Shown in pieces: positions 36,204 to 48,076 of a stretch of DNA of 64,000 nt. Positions within the stretch are counted from its first letter, which is position 1. Every line of letters starts with the position of its first letter. The stretch lies in the NCBI GenBank assembly GCA_034509735.1, contig JACGWO010000003.1, forward strand, positions 41,462,873 to 41,526,872. Reading direction: 5' to 3'. The notes below the pieces were generated by a model that ran no database searches, was not told the DNA's origin, and was given only the letters and a program-made list of their open reading frames with translations. The stretch comes from Sesamum alatum (Eukaryota > Streptophyta > Magnoliopsida > Lamiales > Pedaliaceae). The translations under genes and the position numbers were made by a program.

Positions 36204-36644
36204 TCCCGGAGCCGACCAATTGGGGTGGTGGGTGTGGTGGTTTTGGCCTCTGCCTGCCGGAGTCAGTGGGTCTACTTGTGCTGAAACTTCAATAAGCGGA
36301 GGCGTTTGGATAAAGTTACAAGAATTGTTTCCAAATTTGCTATTTTGGATTGGAAATTATGTTCTAATTTCTTTTTCTTTTTTTCACATTTTTCCAACAT
36401 AATTTTTAATCATTTGCTAAAATAAAACCCAACTTTAACTTTTTTACTTTATCTTGATATTTTTATCTCATGCACAAAATACTAGCTTTCATGGGCAAAA
36501 TTGTATTTTTTATCCCAAGGACAGATGTTTGCACTTTTGATTCCAAATTTTATCGAATTAACTTTTTTAAGTTCACATAATTAGAAAATATTGTAGATGT
36601 AGTCTCATGCAACAATCGTGTGGACCAATCTGTTAAGTTTTAGG
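36204..36644. promoter_or_regulatory. Upstream region of PYRR
   Basis: The first 100 bases probably include the leader and core promoter; the rest is AT-rich. No clear TATA box was chosen. Confidence 0.3.
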
Positions 36645-37434
36645 CAGTGTTTTAAAATCCAGCTCGGATCACGATCGGACCGGTAAAATTGTGACCCAGT
36701 TCTTAAAATGCTCTGGTCCAACTAATAAAATCGGACTAGCCTCAAAATCGTCCTATTTTTTCAAAAGCGCTCGAACCGCCGGTTGAAACGGTGACCTGAT
36801 TGACCCGGTCCCGGATCAAGTGAACCAGTTGGTTCATGAATTTTCTAAAGTTTTCAAAAAATTGATACAATTTAAAATTGAACCGTGACATTACATTTGA
36901 AAATTGAGAAAAAAAAATCAAGAAACCAACACCGACATTTTAATAATTACTTCAATTATATATTTACAAATGAACAAATTCATTAAGTCCGTAATCTAAT
37001 TAAATTATTATCTCTTATAATTATTTAAGTTTTTAATTACATAATTAATAGAATAATATTTATATATTATTTGTAAAATGGGGGTGTTAACTATTTATTG
37101 TCAATAAAATTTAGTTATAACTTAATTATAATGGTAAATAATTTATTATTTTTGTTATTAATGCTTTTTTTTTTTTAATTCTTGACCTAAACCTTTAATA
37201 TACTTATTTTACTATCAAGTATTGAGATACTTTTAATTCTTATATAAACTTCAACAAAAACTTATTCATAGTTTTGTATTTTTCATTATTTTAATATAAT
37301 TTTATATATTAACTTTTATTATGACATAATTATGACATCACTGATTCGATCACGGTTCACCTGATGGTTGAATCAGTGACCCTTGACCCACTCAATTTTT
37401 TGGTTCGATCAATGGTCCGAGTTTCAAAACACTA
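36645..37434. mobile_element. Non-autonomous hAT element
   Basis: Ends are CAGTGTTTTAAAA (left) and the inverse of TAGTGTTTTGAAA (right), the same C/T first-base mismatch as in Ac. A perfect 8-bp target duplication GTTTTAGG lies at 36637-36644 and 37435-37442. Sub-terminal GATCGGACCGG/CGGTTC repeats are present. The length is 790 bp and no transposase was seen. Confidence 0.88.
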
Positions 37435-37442
37435 GTTTTAGG

Positions 37443-38070
37443 ATCATATTTACAACTTCTTTTAATTCTGTAGGGCCAAACCTGTTAACTCCGCAAAGTG
37501 CGTAACTAAAAGTGCAAAACTAATGTCTATGGTATTAAAATGAAACTAAAAGTGTAATTTTGCATTTTTCATATAAAATCCCGTTTGAGTGCTTAAAAAG
37601 TTTGCATGATAAAGTTTGGATTTTTATTTCACACTTTTACTATGTACGAACTTGATACGTTCACGCACATATTCAAATTCGACACTCGCACTCAAATTTG
37701 AATATCGAACCTCTCATAATAAACTTTGAGCTCAAACCGCTGCATTTTACTTATATTTACGTCCTCGATTGGTTTGATTCGAGCGTATCTTTGTGAAAAA
37801 TTTATCATGTTTATGCCACAATTTAACCCGTGATCATCTTTTACCCCACCTTCAAGGCAATCTTTTGCTACCATAGATCATTGTTTGTTCCATGTAAGTT
37901 GGTTGATCCAATTTTAATGGTGTGTTGATCTGCGCGCAATGGCGAACAGGAGAAGAGATGATCAACAGACGAACTTCAAATTACACAGAAATCACATGAA
38001 AAAGTACAAGAAAAGGAAGCACCATTGAAACCATCATATTTGCAGCTAACAAGAACTGAAATCCCTAGTT
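37443..38070. other. Intergenic; dirigent 3' flank
   Basis: No gene recognised. The last 100-200 bases likely hold the dirigent 3' UTR. Confidence 0.35.
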
Positions 38071-39135
38071 CTACTCCGTCAGATAAAGAGTGAAGTGCGT
38101 GATGGTTTCCACACCATCAGTTGTGTGCTGATCCACATGAGGAAGCGTTTCAATCGTAGCATACCCTTTTGCATTCTCGTACTTCCCTGTTCCTCCGACT
38201 ACCGCAATCTGCGACATCGGAGTCGCCGTTCTGTGAACCCCAAAGAAGCTTATTGTGTCCACAATCTCATGATGATCGCCGCCGTGGAACAACGCCGTCA
38301 GCACCAGCGTGTGGCTGCTGCCGTCGGTGGAGCTTGTGATGTAAAAGCCTTGAGCTTTTCCGAGCACCCCTGTTCCCAGCTCGTGCCCTTCTGTTATCTC
38401 ATTGTCCACCACCGTCACGGACCCGAACATGAGTTGTTGGAGGGTCAGCCCTTGCGGGAGTTGTCCGGCTGTAACAAAGGCTTGGTTGCTGTTGTCGGTT
38501 ACCACGTTGTTGCCGTTGCTTTGGACGAGGGTGTTGGTCGGAGAGCCGTTGAGGCCGACGAGGAACGGGTAGTTGTTGTTGTTGATGACGCCGTTGATTG
38601 TGTTGAGGGGAACGCCGCCGTTGATGGGGAAGATTTGGTTGTTGGGCTTGGAGAAGGGGAGGTTGTTGGCATCTGAGTTTGCTACAATGCCGGCGACTAC
38701 TCGACCTGAGGGCTGGGACCCCCCGAGGATGTCATGCATGAAGAAGGAAAATGTCGAGTGGTCGCCGGAGGTTGCAGCTGCTGTAGTAGCAGAGGCCGCA
38801 GCAGCTCCACTAGATGGTGTGGCGACCGGGGTTGTGACTGGTGGAACGTCGGGAACGGGTGCTACGACAGGGGCTGCAGGTTCTGTCGGGACAACGGGTG
38901 CCAAATCTGTGGTGGGAACAGTGGCAGTGGCTGGAAATTGGCCGCTCGGCAGGGTGGTGGTGGGTGGCACCACAGGTGCAACAATAGGGTTGTCGGTCTC
39001 CGGTATAGGATCAGATGCGTCGGGCGCATAGGCTGGAAGGAGAACTGATGGGGCTACTTCATCAAGAATTCTTGCGGAGCTAGCCAAGGTGGTGGCTAGC
39101 AGCAACAAGCAAATGAGCATAGAAAGTTTAGCCAT
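38071..39135 (-). CDS. Dirigent protein with long Pro/Thr/Ala-rich N-terminal spacer (ESB1/DIR-e type)
   Basis: Apoplastic dirigent protein. Dirigent proteins steer stereoselective coupling of monolignol radicals, and the ESB1/DIR10 group is needed for Casparian-strip lignin. A single exon encodes 354 aa. Residues 1-20 are a signal peptide (MAKLSMLICLLLLATTLASS). Residues about 25-125 are a repetitive P/V/T/A spacer (PVVPTEP, PVATPSS). The dirigent domain covers about 128-354: FSFFMHDILGG, a long Asn-rich insert (INGVINNNN), LMFGSVTVVDNEIT, LGKAQGFYI, LTALFHG, DTISFFGVHR, SQIAVVGGTGKYENAKGYATIET, split here as separate motifs. I chose the ATG at 39135 because the longer frame up to 39354 runs back through the TATA box. 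Neighbour of the SCPL gene, same strand, 437 bp apart. Family call firm; exact orthology inferred. Confidence 0.93.
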   Translation of the reverse strand: MAKLSMLICLLLLATTLASSARILDEVAPSVLLPAYAPDASDPIPETDNPIVAPVVPPTTTLPSGQFPATATVPTTDLAPVVPTEPAAPVVAPVPDVPPVTTPVATPSSGAAAASATTAAATSGDHSTFSFFMHDILGGSQPSGRVVAGIVANSDANNLPFSKPNNQIFPINGGVPLNTINGVINNNNYPFLVGLNGSPTNTLVQSNGNNVVTDNSNQAFVTAGQLPQGLTLQQLMFGSVTVVDNEITEGHELGTGVLGKAQGFYITSSTDGSSHTLVLTALFHGGDHHEIVDTISFFGVHRTATPMSQIAVVGGTGKYENAKGYATIETLPHVDQHTTDGVETITHFTLYLTE

Positions 39136-39216
39136 TTGGAAAGCAAAAAGTTCAGAAGAGTTGATATGAATCTTGAGTTTTAATTTCTTGGTGAGCATAC
39201 TGTAATCAAGAAAGGG

Positions 39217-39224
39217 TATATATA
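39217..39224 (-). promoter_or_regulatory. TATA box of the dirigent gene
   Basis: TATATATA about 82 nt upstream of the dirigent ATG on the minus strand. Confidence 0.6.
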
Positions 39225-39572
39225 GTTTGAGTAGTGTATAATGGAAAGTGGAGCTGATGATATGGAGTTGGTGATCACTGAGTGTCTGATTAGTTGAGAA
39301 ACCTAAACTCTTTTGATTGCAGAGGTTTTGGAGAATTGGTTTTGTTGAGTACAATATAATACTATGAAACAGAGAATTAAGTGCAGCAACTTATACCAGA
39401 ATTCTCATTTCTGATTATCCTCCAAATTTCCAGAGTACTCAAACATTAAGGCTCAAACATTAAGGTTAAACAAAGTCTGTTGTTGGACCTTTGTTTCTCA
39501 AGTCTCTCCATTATTGTTTGTTACGAGCATGTATCGATGGCTCGTCGTTTTCCTATCCACGTTCTTAGTCGT

Positions 39573-42500
39573 TTATATCCGCCGCCCTTGTAACCAACGA
39601 CTAAAAAAGTGAAGTGATTCTCTGGGCTTGTATTCAGGCACGGTGTGTCCGGCTCCCTGCAGACAATCAAATTGGAAATCCATGTCAGAATCTGATGATG
39701 ACTAAGAATACCTGTTTCTTGATCTTGTGCCTATGAAAACTCTACAGAGGGGAGAAAAAGTCATGTAGTTATATACCTTGATGGTAAGGAAAGTGAAGTC
39801 ATTAGCATACTCCTGTATGAATCTGCAGTTTAACATAACACTTTATGAAAGCGTAAAAACAACGATACACGAGGAATCTTATCCAAGAAAGAGAAATACG
39901 TCGCCAAGAGTCCAGCAATGCAGATGATGTCAGGAGGAAGAATATACGTACCCTGCAATTTGGCGGTTGGTTTTCCACGGTCTCCATTCATCCACTACCT
40001 TGTATCCTAGTGACTGTGTCCATGCTTGAGTTCCGGTGAATGGAACACACATATCATGATCTCCACTACAAAACCGAGAACATTGTAAGCCAAACAATTT
40101 GAGAGGAACCGCTGATGTGAAATTGGATATGTTCCGGGATTTAAGGATTGTTTTAATGTTACTTTGTGAAGAAATGATCTTTTACCTATATATCAAAACC
40201 CTGTAGCCGCTGGACGTCAGGTTCTTGTGGTAGCTGAGCATGCTGCCTGCATCATGCATGTATCGCAAATCGACACACATACTCCAATTTCCACTCTCCT
40301 GAGCAGTTTCAGAGATAGGAAAGAATAAACTCGCGTTCATTTTTATCTATGTCTGGATTTTTGAAAGCTTGCCAGAAGACGTACCGGACTAGCATGAATT
40401 GCTTTTCTGACTGCATCGTCGTTCAGCCATATAGTTGCCTGTACATCATCCTGCACAATTCTCTGCAGGTTATCTCTCTACCAATGATTAGGAAAAGTAA
40501 CAAACTGAAACAATGTAAGTTTCCGAAAAAGTCACTTGTTCTGATAATTTTGTAAAACAGGAAGAGTTATTTTCAGACAACTGCGGAAACAAAATGCAGG
40601 TGGTTCTAAAAATAATTAAGAACAGAACAAAACAGACAGACTTTCTTTTTGTTGGTTTTTGTTGCTTACCATACAAGGGACCGTGATCTTTCTCATCAAC
40701 TGCGGCCATAATGGGATGATTCCATCTTCGACTGGTGCACGGAATGGCCATGCACGGCCAAACATCCTCTTTCTCACAGCAAGAGGCCTCTCAGTTTGCC
40801 CCAGCTGCTTGAAGCTCTGTGGTAGGCCAGTTGTGTTTTCATTTGCAACGTCATCTAGTCCCACGTTGTGGAAGCAGGGTTCGAGGATGTCGTATCTATT
40901 CAAATCATCTAAGACCTGAAACAAAAAGTCGGTAAAAGTAGTAAATAAAAGATCTACTTTTGCGTCAGCCCATCATAACAAATCTGGAGTGACATAGAAA
41001 CTTCATTGTGCTGCCATGTCGCCAAGATTCTTACCCTGTCGATCTTGTAAAGTATGTTTTGGCATTTAGTGCTGATGGAATTGCGGTAGTTCCCTTTGCA
41101 GAGGACTTCAGCTTCCTAGAAACAGTAACACGGTTTAAACAAGTGCGCAGTGCTTGTGTTGAGGAAAGCTTGAAACTTGGAAGCAAATTATAAATGCAAT
41201 CATAAGCTGCTGTTACTGCTAAAAATGCAAGAAACGGGCATTCTTAGGATCATCCGCAAGTAATGCTGTGATTACTCCACATTGTGGTTTAATCTCATCG
41301 AGTTGTAGATTTTCCATCGTTTTACGTAAAGTTCAAATCATGTCGACTTGCTATAAATGACTCAACAGAAACAATGACGTATACATCAGACCACGCCATA
41401 GTTTACTTTATCATGTAATACCATTTGAAACATCACAACTTTTCAGGAAAGATAAATTGTCGGCATTCCAAATAATAGCAAACTTACATCAACCGAACAT
41501 TAATGTTCAGACATCAGGATTCTATGAACCTATTTTAAGAGAAGAAGTGAGTTAATTTCCAACCTTAAACATATTAGCAGAGATTAGGCCCATCCCATGT
41601 GCAAATGGAACAAGTGCATTGCCGTCAAAGCCAGGGTCACAAACCCCATTCCCCACCATGTATCCCTGCATCCGATCATTCCCAGTTTCAACTCCTGAAA
41701 CTCCAACTTCAAGAAAGAAAACGAAAGAACAAAGGAACAGCATAAACTGTGGAGGAAACTACCTTGAAATTGATAACCGGCTTAGCACCTGTCTTGATTC
41801 CTGCAATGAAATGTGGTCGACAAGTCTTCAGATACTTACATAACATCTTCATCCTGAGATCATTTAAGCGAGAAGACAAAGGTTTCTCCTTGATTTTTTA
41901 CCTTTGACAACATCAGAAGCAAGAGTAGGGATGTAAATGCCAGCATAAGACTCGCCCGCGATATAAAATGGATTGGAAGTGAACTCTGGAAATTGCTCAA
42001 ACCACTTGGACATGCCAAAGAAGATTATATAAGTAAATTAACTTTTCTCTAAAAAGAGATGGAATATAATAAACTACAGCGAGAGCTTCTCTTTATGACA
42101 GCTAACATGAATTTCTGGGAAACATATAACTGTGATGCATCATACCTTAAGAAGGAAAAGATGGCTTTCAGCTGCAGTCTGTAGGTCTCCAGTTGCATAA
42201 TAGGTTGTATTTGCAGAATAGGAGAATCCAACACCGACTGGTGAGTCCAAATAGATAATACTGGCAACCTTAGTCCATACAAGAAAAAAAAAACGAAATT
42301 TTATGTTGCAATAAATGGAAGTGCTCATGAACATATGTCAGTTCCTGCCTACATTTTTAACTGAAAAATACAAATAAAACTCTGACAAATCTCAACCTTA
42401 GACCAACTGTATGGATTAAGATGCAAAACAGGCAAGCCTCCTTTGTGTTTTGCTGCTTCGAAATTAAAAGGCCCTGTGCAACAATACATGAAAGTTGATA

Positions 42501-43185
42501 TTAATATTCCATTATGAATCTTTAAGATTCTATAGGAGGAAAATCGAAAAAAGGAAATCATTCAATATGCAACGAGCAAATATTAGGAGTAAGCCGACAT
42601 CAATTCTCGATATCTTTGCCTTTTTCTATTACAGATACCTCAAAATCTTGTCTCAATTCCATCTCAAATCCTCCACAAATACAAGGTTCAAAGTTCCGAA
42701 AAAGTTAAAATGTCTCCTATATTCCATCATCCCTTTATTCAATTTCTAATGTACATTAATGTTGAGAGAGTTGTTATTACCATGCTCATAGACAAAGCCA
42801 TCAAAGCTAGAACAACCTGGTCCTCCATTCAGCCATAACACGACGGGATCACGGGCCGGACTTCTTTCCGATACTACAAAGTAGTAAAAGAGGTTCTTTG
42901 GAGGATTCCCATCCAATGTCACATACCTTGAAAGATAACCAAATAGCAAATTAATGAATTCACTTCATGTTTTTCTCAATATATATATATATATATACAG
43001 ATTCACACAAGACATATTAATCACATATTAAAAATATACCCTGAGTAATGTTTTGAAGGGAAAGTGCCTTTGAATCCAGGAAGACTTGTCACAAGATAAT
43101 CTTCAGGGGCTGCTTCACGAGGACACAACTGCAGCAAGAACATGCAAATTGATATTATACTCATAACAAGTTTGTGCATGGCCAT
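39573..43185 (-). CDS. Serine carboxypeptidase-like protein (S10 family, SCPL20-like)
   Basis: Secreted or vacuolar S10 serine carboxypeptidase, trimming C-terminal residues; some family members became acyltransferases. Fourteen exons in gene order: 43040..43185, 42781..42926, 42397..42473, 42146..42268, 41902..42004, 41763..41800, 41564..41665, 41035..41115, 40670..40915, 40385..40450, 40186..40298, 39952..40065, 39777..39822, 39573..39656, giving 494 aa in one frame. Signal peptide at residues 1-27. Oxyanion and substrate motif [11 protein letters not shown]; catalytic Ser183 in GESYAG, Asp416 in [10 protein letters not shown], His471 in [21 protein letters not shown] is conserved. Sequence style ([22 protein letters not shown]) fits the carboxypeptidase I/SCPL20 group rather than the acyltransferase group. 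The intron before WFEQFPEF ends in an unusual CAAG acceptor. All catalytic parts are present. Confidence 0.95.
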
Positions 43186-43567
43186 GGCTCTCTCTCTCTC
43201 TCTTCTCTCTCTCAGTGTGTGTGTGGTGTGTGTGTGAGAGTGAGATATGAGTTTAATGAGAAATTTGGTGGTGGCTTTAAAGAGCCATTGCAAGATAAAA
43301 TTGTCAGGTGAGAAGCAGAATAGGATGAGACAAAAGATGGGAAATATACTAGTAAAAGAACCCAACAAATGCAAGAAATTAAGAAAAGAAAAAAAACAGA
43401 AATGACATCACATCATTGAACATTAAAGCCCACAATTTTACATGGGATGAGGATGATGATGATGATGATAATGATGGTAGACTTCAATGCATATATGACT
43501 TTTACCTCTCCTTCATACCACCATCCAAAGAAACCTCTCTACACTACTTGAATCTGCTGCAATATTG

Positions 43568-43618
<51 letters not shown>
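43568..43618. repeat. Compound (TA)n(GA)n microsatellite
   Basis: About 13 TA then 13 GA units, in the upstream region of the carboxypeptidase gene. A short (GAT)n run lies at 43451-43467. Confidence 0.85.
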
Positions 43619-44009
43619 GTGAAATGGAATTGGAATTGTGATTGTGTTTGCTATAATTAGGTTAAAATGAAGAAATTTTGGGGGTTTGATGATGTGAGGT
43701 GCTGTTGGTGGTGATGGGGTTTTGGTGCATGTAAATTTGTCTGTAGCCCACTACTACTCACCAGCAGCATATGTTGATAAAAACAGATGATTCACATCAG
43801 ACAAACAATCCACTGCAGCTTTAATTTGGAGATTTATTCAAATATATATTTTAAAATAATTAAACTCAATTCAAATTTGTAGAAATTCTCATATTATTAA
43901 TATTTCCCACCAATATTTTTATATATTCTTGAATGTGAAAACATTAAATATGTGAATATTCATGCATGCTACTTAATTAATTAGGCCTAATGTAAGTCTC
44001 ATATTTAAT

Positions 44010-44340
44010 TAGGGATAATTGATTACACCATCATTTCATGAGGTTTGGTAATTTCACGTATACCTCCATTTGATATCTTTTGTTTCTGTCAAATGAAATA
44101 GATATATCCGTTAGTCAAAATTCACGGAATTAACTGATATTAGCAAAGTCAATCAAGATTAAATGTTGACTTTCATTCTTTTTTTGCTAATATCAAACAA
44201 AATTTCATAAATTTGACTAAAAAAGGGGTTTATTTGTTGGATGAAAACAAACGTCACGAGTATTAGATGTAATTTCTGAAACTACATAAAATTTATATGT
44301 AATTACATCAAATCTTGGGGAGGACAGTGTAATTATCACA
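44010..44340. mobile_element. MITE (AGGGATAATTG ends), copy 1
   Basis: The left end is AGGGATAATTGATTACACCAT. The right arm is the inverse type, ending ...GGACAGTGTAATTATC. The interior holds TTTGCTAATATCA and AATTCACGGAATTAACTGATA in inverted positions. Same family as 45198-45754. Non-coding. Confidence 0.65.
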
Positions 44341-44745
44341 TTTATTATACTTGTGCCTTTTCTGTTCAATTTTGCTCCAATATAGTATTAGATGTAATTT
44401 CTAGAATTTATATGTATTACAACAAACTTCGGGGAAGACAGTGTAATTATCCCATTTATTATACTTGCGCCTTTATCGATTTTACCCCAATACAATATTG
44501 GATGTAATTTCTGAAACTACATAGAATTTATATGTAATTACACCAAACCTTGGGGAGGACAGTGCAATTATCCCATTTATTATACTTGCGCCTTTTCTAT
44601 TCGATTTTACCCCAATACAGTATTAAATATAATTTCTAAAATTACATAAAATTTATATGTAATTACACTAAATCTTGGGGAGGACAATGTAATTATCCAA
44701 TTTATTATACTTGTGCCTTTTCTATTTGATTTTACCCCAATACTC
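44262..44745. repeat. Four-copy tandem repeat made of a MITE right end plus flank
   Basis: The marker CTTGGGGAGGACAGTG starts at 44314, 44427 (as CTTCGGGGAAG), 44549 and 44674, a spacing of 113-125 bp. Each unit contains the MITE right arm (GTAATTTCTGAAACTACATA .. GTAATTATCCC, shown in part) and the same non-MITE flank (TTTATTATACTTGCGCCTTT .. TTTTACCCCAATA). Confidence 0.85.
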
Positions 44746-45197
44746 ATGTTGCAATTAAAATGTCATACTCACTTTGATTTCAATTTTAATTAATGTGATT
44801 CCTTAAGTCTTATATTTGGTAGAAATTTGACTTTTATACCCTTCCAATGTACTACCATATCCCTCGTACAATTGCATAATTACCACTATAAATAAAAATT
44901 ATAATTTCAAGAATAGGACTTAACATTGACATAATGGAAATAAGTGAACCGATCAAGTAGGTGAATTATTAAGGAAACCATTATCGAGGGTATAATTTGG
45001 TACATTATAATAAGTTCTCCCTATAGCTGCTATAATTATAAATATTACCTTATTGTTTGGAAATTACCAATACTTACAATATTTGATAAAATTATGTCAT
45101 CTTTGAATGGAAGCCTGAAAGTGAAAATTTTCCAATTAATGAGGAAGTATATGTAATTAGTCTAAATTCAGGGGAGCTAGTTGTAATATACCCTATT

Positions 45198-45754
45198 TTT
45201 TAGGGATAATTGCACTGTCTTCTCTTGAGGTTTAGTATAATTACACATAGATACCTTTAGTTTAGAAAATTACATCTGGTACCCTGAGTTTTTTTTCTAA
45301 CAAATAGATCCATTCGTTAGTAAAGATTCACAGAATTTATTGATAATAGCAAAAAAAATAAATAAAACTCCATATTTACCCCTAATTGATTTATTACAGA
45401 TCAAACAATTTTTTTTTCAGATCAAACTACGCTTATACATCTTCTCACGTTAATGCATATGAGAAGATATATGTTCATTCTTATGGGGTAGTTTGGACGG
45501 AAAAAATTTATTTCACCTAGCTACAATAAATCAATAATAAGTCAACCGGGGGTAAGTATAGATTTCCATTCAACTTTTTTACTAATATCAACAAACTAAG
45601 TGAACTCCAACTAAATGATGGATTTATTTATTAGACGAAACAAACATTAAGGTACTATATGTAATTTCTCGAACCATATAAGATCTACGTGTAATTTTAC
45701 TAAATTTCAATAAAGATGGTGTAATCAAACCTCAATAAAGATGGTGTAATCATC
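45198..45754. mobile_element. MITE (AGGGATAATTG ends), copy 2
   Basis: The left end AGGGATAATTGCACTGTC pairs with a right end that reads inward as AGGGATGATTACACCATC. The arms share TTGAGGTTTAGTATAATTACAC, GAAAATTACAT and ATAAATCCAT/ATAGATCCAT blocks. The right arm has a small duplication of about 26 bp around CCTCAATAAAGATGGTGTAA. Confidence 0.65.
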
Positions 45755-46037
45755 CCTATTTTTTATTATTGTCTTGGGGGGAAAGGAAGTCTTGATTCAT
45801 GCTCCATTGACATAGAAACTTATGATAATCATTATTTAATACAAAACATAGTGTAAAATTTAATTCATTCAATATACATATTCTAGAATTTTTTGTGGGA
45901 ATTAAGTGCACTTGTGGTTTCTCCAATTGGACAAAGGTGCGCATATGTATGTAGCACAAGTGATGGGCTGCCAAATGCATTCAGACCACATAGCAAACAA
46001 AGCACACAACCTTATCCAAGATTTTGTGGGATCCCAA

Positions 46038-46110
46038 GCAAACACAAACACAAACACACACACACACAACACACACAAAAGATCTCTATTGATCATCATC
46101 ATCATCATCA
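46038..46110. repeat. (CA)n and (ATC)n microsatellites in the leader
   Basis: A CA-rich run at 46038-46076 and an ATC run at 46093-46110, just upstream of the DUF2358 start. TCT and TAC runs (46211-46274) lie within the coding leader. Confidence 0.75.
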
Positions 46111-46172
46111 ATACTCCAAAATCTTGCAGATTTTTGCAGAATGGGGAGAATTTTCAGACACACAGAAAAGAC

Positions 46173-47738
46173 ATGATCACCCCTTCTGCTGCTTTCCCTC
46201 CCTTCACTTCATCTTCTTCTTCTTCTCTCAACAATACTAGGAGTACTACTACTACTACTACTACTGCTACTACTCCTCGTACTAGTTTTGTCTTTCATCA
46301 TCCCCCTTCCTACTACTATAATGCTTTCTCCTTCAAACATCATCGTCTTCGCCATATCGATGTCTCTCTCCGAGGTAATTAACCTTAAAGATAAACTTTT
46401 TTACCTCATGGGATCATCATCATCATCATGTCTGTTGTATCTCATTCATATACATATATGCTTTTGTAATGAATTTAAGCAGCATGTAATTTGATGAACT
46501 CTTGACATGTATATACTTAGTGATTAATCTTGAGTTTTCGACACTATTAGTAAAGGATTATGTATGCCAAGTACTAATTAGCACTTTCATATGTTGTAAT
46601 AATTGTTGTAAATGAATATGTTTGCATGTAGTTACAAATGAGTCAAGTAGAACAGAGGTGTCTTCTGATGCAACCTCAGAGGCAGACAAGATTGTGGACA
46701 GCATGGACTTTGGCGAGCTCTGCAATGAGTTTGAGTGCATAAGCAGCCCTTCTGTAGAATCCACTGCCAGACAACTTGTTCGCGACATTCTTCAACTTCG
46801 TCAGGGCAATCGTGCCCTCGGTACATTTGCTGTTTCTGTCAAATATAAGGTAGTTGCTTACACATACTGATACGTCGCCCAGTACTACGATCACCCTCTG
46901 TTTCGGTTTTTGTATGCTTTTTTCATTGCAGGATCCAGTCAGAAGCTTCACTGGAAGAAACAAGTACAAGAGACAACTCTGGGTAAATAATGCACTTGAG
47001 AATCCCACAGTGGTTAGTTTTCAGACATTTCAAGCATGTCATTATTTGTTGAGTCAAACTACTTATTGAACTTAAAGGATAATTACACTGACACTTCTCA
47101 GATTCAGACAACATATTACTTCTTTCAACTTAGTATCATATGATCAAACTTCTTTCATACACCCTTCAAGTCTGATTTAGTTGTGTACTTGTTTGTGCAG
47201 AGTGTGCAGCAGATGGTGATGTTATCAACGAGTGTGCTGAACATCAAGTGGAGTGTAAAAGGCAAGCCAAAGTCTTCCATTTTCAGAATTGGAGGAGACT
47301 TAACTGTCAAAGTGGACTCCAAGTTCACTCTGAATCAGATCAGTGGCCAAGTTATCGAGCACGAAGAGTTGTGGGATTTGTCAGAATCATCGCTCGTTGC
47401 TCAAGTGTATTTCTGGGCTTCAAGACGGCTCTTTGCCACATTTGAAGCTGGAAAAGATGTCTCCGACTCCCTTAAAGACATGACCAACCGTTTCACAACA
47501 GAAAACAAGAATGTCGAAATCTATCCAGACCCGACTGGTGATCCAACAAAGGTAAAACATTTCTTGCAAGTAATCCATTTTTTTCTGGACACATTCATAA
47601 TATACTGACTGATGTTCAAAATATGTCTTGATCCAGTTTTTCCAGAGGGATGACAGCTTTCAGAGAGATTTATACCAGATCGCGCTGTTTCTGGCAGTTG
47701 TCTATTTTGTTGTACAGTACTTGCGGGCAACCTTGTAA
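46173..47738 (+). CDS. DUF2358 protein, probable plastid membrane protein
   Basis: Conserved plant protein of the DUF2358 family (Arabidopsis At1g65230-like, from memory), function unknown. Five exons: 46173..46374, 46632..46849, 46932..47012, 47201..47551, 47637..47738, giving 317 aa with all junctions in frame. Exon 1 is a Ser/Thr-rich, Arg/His-containing leader of 67 residues, fitting a chloroplast transit peptide. The DUF2358 core starts at RQLVRDILQLRQGN and runs through DPVRSFTGRNKYK, MVMLSTSVLNIKWSV, the FTLNQISGQVIEHEELWDL block and YPDPTGDP. A hydrophobic helix (IALFLAVVYFVVQYL) near the C-terminus would anchor it in a membrane. The leader codons lie in (TAC)n/(TCT)n microsatellites, so N-terminal length may vary. 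An earlier in-frame ATG exists at 45906 but lies in repeat-like DNA. Confidence 0.9.
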
Positions 47739-48076
47739 AGCTAAAACCTATACATGTGATTCTCGGAAGTCTCATGACTCTCATATTCCAGGACAATCAC
47801 AATCATTCATGTAACTATGTAAGAACAGATCAATCTCATGATCCTACCTCATGAATGGGTGTGATTTCCTTACTGTGTATAATTTATGATCCTGTTAAAA
47901 CGCATGTAAGAACCCTGTCGAGACAAAGAAGTTTAAAGAAAAGTATAGAGACAAAATTCCACCAAACTTTTATTTCATTTAGAGTCAACGATTCAGTACG
48001 AAGGCCCTCAGCATCAAACATTTTACTATGATACGACAAGAGCAGCGTTGCCTGAAGCTGCACCTTGTCATAGTAC

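Noticed and set aside
38095..39048. Long plus-strand frames opposite the dirigent gene
   Set aside because: Shadow of a GC-rich coding region; Gly/Val/Arg-rich with no family.
39136..39354. N-terminal extension of the dirigent frame
   Set aside because: It crosses the TATA box and precedes a perfect signal peptide start at 39135.
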